From positions 112,252 through 176,251 of the forward strand of contig VZTJ01003859.1 in NCBI GenBank assembly GCA_013397795.1: a DNA stretch of 64,000 nucleotides, written 5' to 3'. The notes under the pieces were generated by a model. It ran no database searches. It saw only the letters and a list, made by a program, of their open reading frames with translations, and was not told where the DNA came from. Position 1 is the stretch's first letter, and each line of letters opens with the position of its first letter. The stretch comes from Orthonyx spaldingii (taxonomy: Eukaryota > Chordata > Aves > Passeriformes > Orthonychidae). Both the position numbers and the translations under genes were made by a program. This document shows positions 61,392 to 64,000 of this stretch, piece after piece.

Positions 61392-64000
61392 GTACTTTAC
61401 CTCCATTAAAAAGTCTGTTTGAGGAAGTTTCTTTTTGTAAGCAACTAAAGGAAAACAATTTCTAATTGTTCAGAGTTGCATCCTCTCTTCACACTATCAC
61501 TTATATTAGTGTTAAGGAAGCTCAGACCATGATTCAGATGTCTTGAGTTCAAGCACTGCCGCCTGTGGTTGTTTTCTGATTGTATGTCTGCAGGGGCTCT
61601 TCACATTTTCTGTGAAAATGTTACTGAAATACTGTCCAATGTGGATACATGAGTCCATCTCACCTTTCACCTCACATTTCTACTCACTTTCTTATCCAGG
61701 GGAGGTATTGTTATGTCAAGGAAAATGAGATACCTTTTGACCATACTGTGCTATTCTTGCCCTCAAAAGTGGATTCATGCTGTTAAAGTAAAGTACTAAA
61801 CAGGTTGGTACAAACACAGAGGCCTCTTTAGTTAAGCTAAAATCTGAAAAGGAAGAGTCAGTCATTGTTACTGCATTTATGGTGTGCTTATAATTCACTT
61901 GAAGTACAAGTAATTTTTTTACCGATATCCTCATTAATTACACACTGACTTGTAGCTGCTCCCAGGTCAGTCCTTTCAGGAGGCCATGGCAAATTCTGTA
62001 CTGAAACATTCACCTAGATATTCCTCATGCTCTTTGTGCTTGATATTTTACATCACATGGGACAACCACCTTATCTATAAGTCTAGTCTAATATTTAGCC
62101 ATCAAGGTGGGTTCCTAGGGGAGAGAAATAGTTGCACGGAGACTACTAGTATGGATAATGGGATTTTTTAACAGGATGCCCAAATCACCAATCTATAGGA
62201 CCTAAACACACATTTTTTTTGGTCTTATCTTTGGAGATTGTAGTGTATTTAGAACTGCTCAGTCCCTTACTCTAATGTTTTAGAGCATCTGGTATTACTG
62301 GGCAATCATCAAAGGGGCCTCCTACCACTATTACTTTACTGAAAATTATGAAAATGCTGCTAACAGTAAGTTAGTGAAATCCATATATCTGCTTTTATTT
62401 ACTTCATCATCAGAAATTTTTGATATTGGATGATGAAGATAAAATTTATACTACACATTGTTACGGGATACACCACTGCTTTCTTCATATTTCAAGTCAG
62501 TTCAGTGTCGCAGACTCCCCCATACATTGGCTGCAAACCAGTAATAACTCATAGGAAAAGAAAACAAAAACAAAACCCCCACCCTCACTCCCTCAAAAAA
62601 GAAAGTGGGCAAAGGAATTATTTTATCTCATCTTATCTTTGGAATTTTTTTATTTATCATTAAATTCTTTAGGTTTTAAGTGTACCGTGCTTTGCATGTG
62701 ATTACTCTAGAGAATACAAACACTGAAAATCATTTGCTGATTTGTTCTGAACTACGAAATGATTTGTTATTTTATCAAAATCAAAAAATGAAAATAGTAA
62801 AGTAAAAAAATAAAACCAATTTTTAAGAACCCCATATAGCAAACAATCCATGTGTGAAAGCTAATAAAAAGCTTTAATGCTTGGACTATCAGCTTCCATG
62901 GTATCGCACACACTTCTATTGTACAGAAGCCAGAGCTGGAGTTTTAACTTAAGCATTAACTCAAATGGATATTAATCTCTTGGGTGCCATTTGGAAAGCA
63001 AGCTGGAAGGTGGAAGACAAGAACACAAGTGCAAGTATTGCATATCTACAGGGCAAAACATTGCCTATTAGACATCCTTGATCTTGTACATAAAGATGTG
63101 AAAAGAAGATTGAAATAAAAGAGGTGTAGTGTGATTTGCAAGAGTTAAAAGAACAAGAAAGAACAGGAAAGACCTAAAGTAAAAAACCTGCAAACACTCC
63201 ACAAAATCCCCCAAATCTAAGAAAACAATCTCCAACCAATTATTTTTGGATTAAAAATGAGAGACTGCATTGTTAAATTGGAATTTGTTTCTACAGTTCC
63301 AAAGGAAGAAATAATTGTTATGGTGAGTCCTAGGTGTACACGGGATCCACTTATTTTCTGAACCATAGGTCAAAAAAATTACTTGGATTCAGTTTTTATT
63401 CCATTAAGCCACAGGATATTTTCATACGTCTTTCTGTGTGATTCTGGACTTCAGAAATAATTTTTACAAAGAAAATGTTTTTTAGCTTCATGGAAAAGAG
63501 GACAATATAGAATTATGTGTTACTCAAGATATTTTGGAGTTAAGTATCCTTCAACAGATGCCTAGCAGGGCAGTACCATAAAGACCTGGGAACACATTGG
63601 AGTTAATGGCACAGCTTTTGTAGCTGTTTTCCAGTGGTTGTCAGAGTCTCTGGTTTGTTCTTCAGCAATACAGCCGAAGACTTACGTGATCAATGCTCAT
63701 GTCTCTTTCTGGTCCTCACATCTCTTTGCAGGTGTCCAAAGTGATTTGTGACAGCAAAGACACTTTACTTTCTCCCTTCTCTCCCCCAGCATTATCTGAA
63801 AAACTAATCTAAAAAATTTATCTTATGTTACTCACAAAAAATATGATAAGGTTATGTCAGCTAAAATTTTAGCTTGGAGAGATCAGATTAAGATTTTGGA
63901 CCTGTGAAGCAGGTACACTTCTATTGATTTCTCTGTAGAAGCTACAGCCCATTAATCTACCTGTTCCAGGTGCAGACAGTTAACTCATCTATATCCTCAC
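61392..64000. other. Unique non-coding DNA
   Basis: AT-rich sequence after the LTR target-site copy. No frame exceeds about 80 codons outside the LTR edge, and none has a domain. An A/C-rich stretch at about 62555-62605 is low complexity. I see nothing else. Confidence 0.65.

Noticed and set aside
1..64000. CRISPR arrays, operons, tRNA or rRNA genes, phage or plasmid modules
   Set aside because: No regularly spaced direct repeats, no tRNA box patterns with a cloverleaf, no dense coding; the repeats are those of a bird genome.

Overview
This window looks like nuclear DNA from a bird. The evidence is the repeats. There are three CR1 LINE copies, with the typical avian CR1 3' end at 2340-2998 and 30867-33306. 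A 960-bp avian endogenous-retrovirus LTR lies at 60432-61391. Microsatellites are few, the background is AT-rich, and two short runs of N mark assembly gaps. There is no bacterial, phage or plasmid organisation. No open reading frame of 188 codons or less resembles a known protein. The sequence is most simply read as intergenic DNA or the inside of a very long intron, with one CpG island.

Layout. 1-2339 is unique AT-rich DNA. 2340-2998 is a forward CR1 3' fragment. 2999-13349 is unique DNA holding a (TG)16 microsatellite, a 22-bp perfect palindrome and a 33-bp tandem duplication. 13350-13645 is a second, older forward CR1 fragment. 13646-30866 is mostly unique. It contains two probable very ancient retroposon fossils: a MIR-like SINE at 16455-16530 and the 3' tail of an old amniote CR1-like element at 18521-18631. 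It also contains two open frames with exon-like splice signals (17895-18083 forward, 29717-29999 reverse). 30867-33306 is an unusually long, decayed reverse CR1 that still shows the reverse-transcriptase active-site codons next to a stop. 33307-41387 is unique.

41388-42280 is the only region that looks like a gene start. A series of A-tracts and a T-tract lead into a CpG island of about 0.75 kb. The island is broken by 25 N beside a sequence able to form a G-quadruplex. 42281-54011 is unique. 54012-54208 is a CCTT microsatellite interrupted by 50 N. 54209-60431 is unique. 60432-61391 is a solo LTR with a GTAC target-site duplication. 61392-64000 is unique.

I found no previously undescribed system. 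The items most worth checking are the CpG island (which gene, which strand, what lies in the gap), the reverse exon candidate at 29717-29999, and the dated insertions. All family names come from recognising sequence patterns by eye; no search was run.
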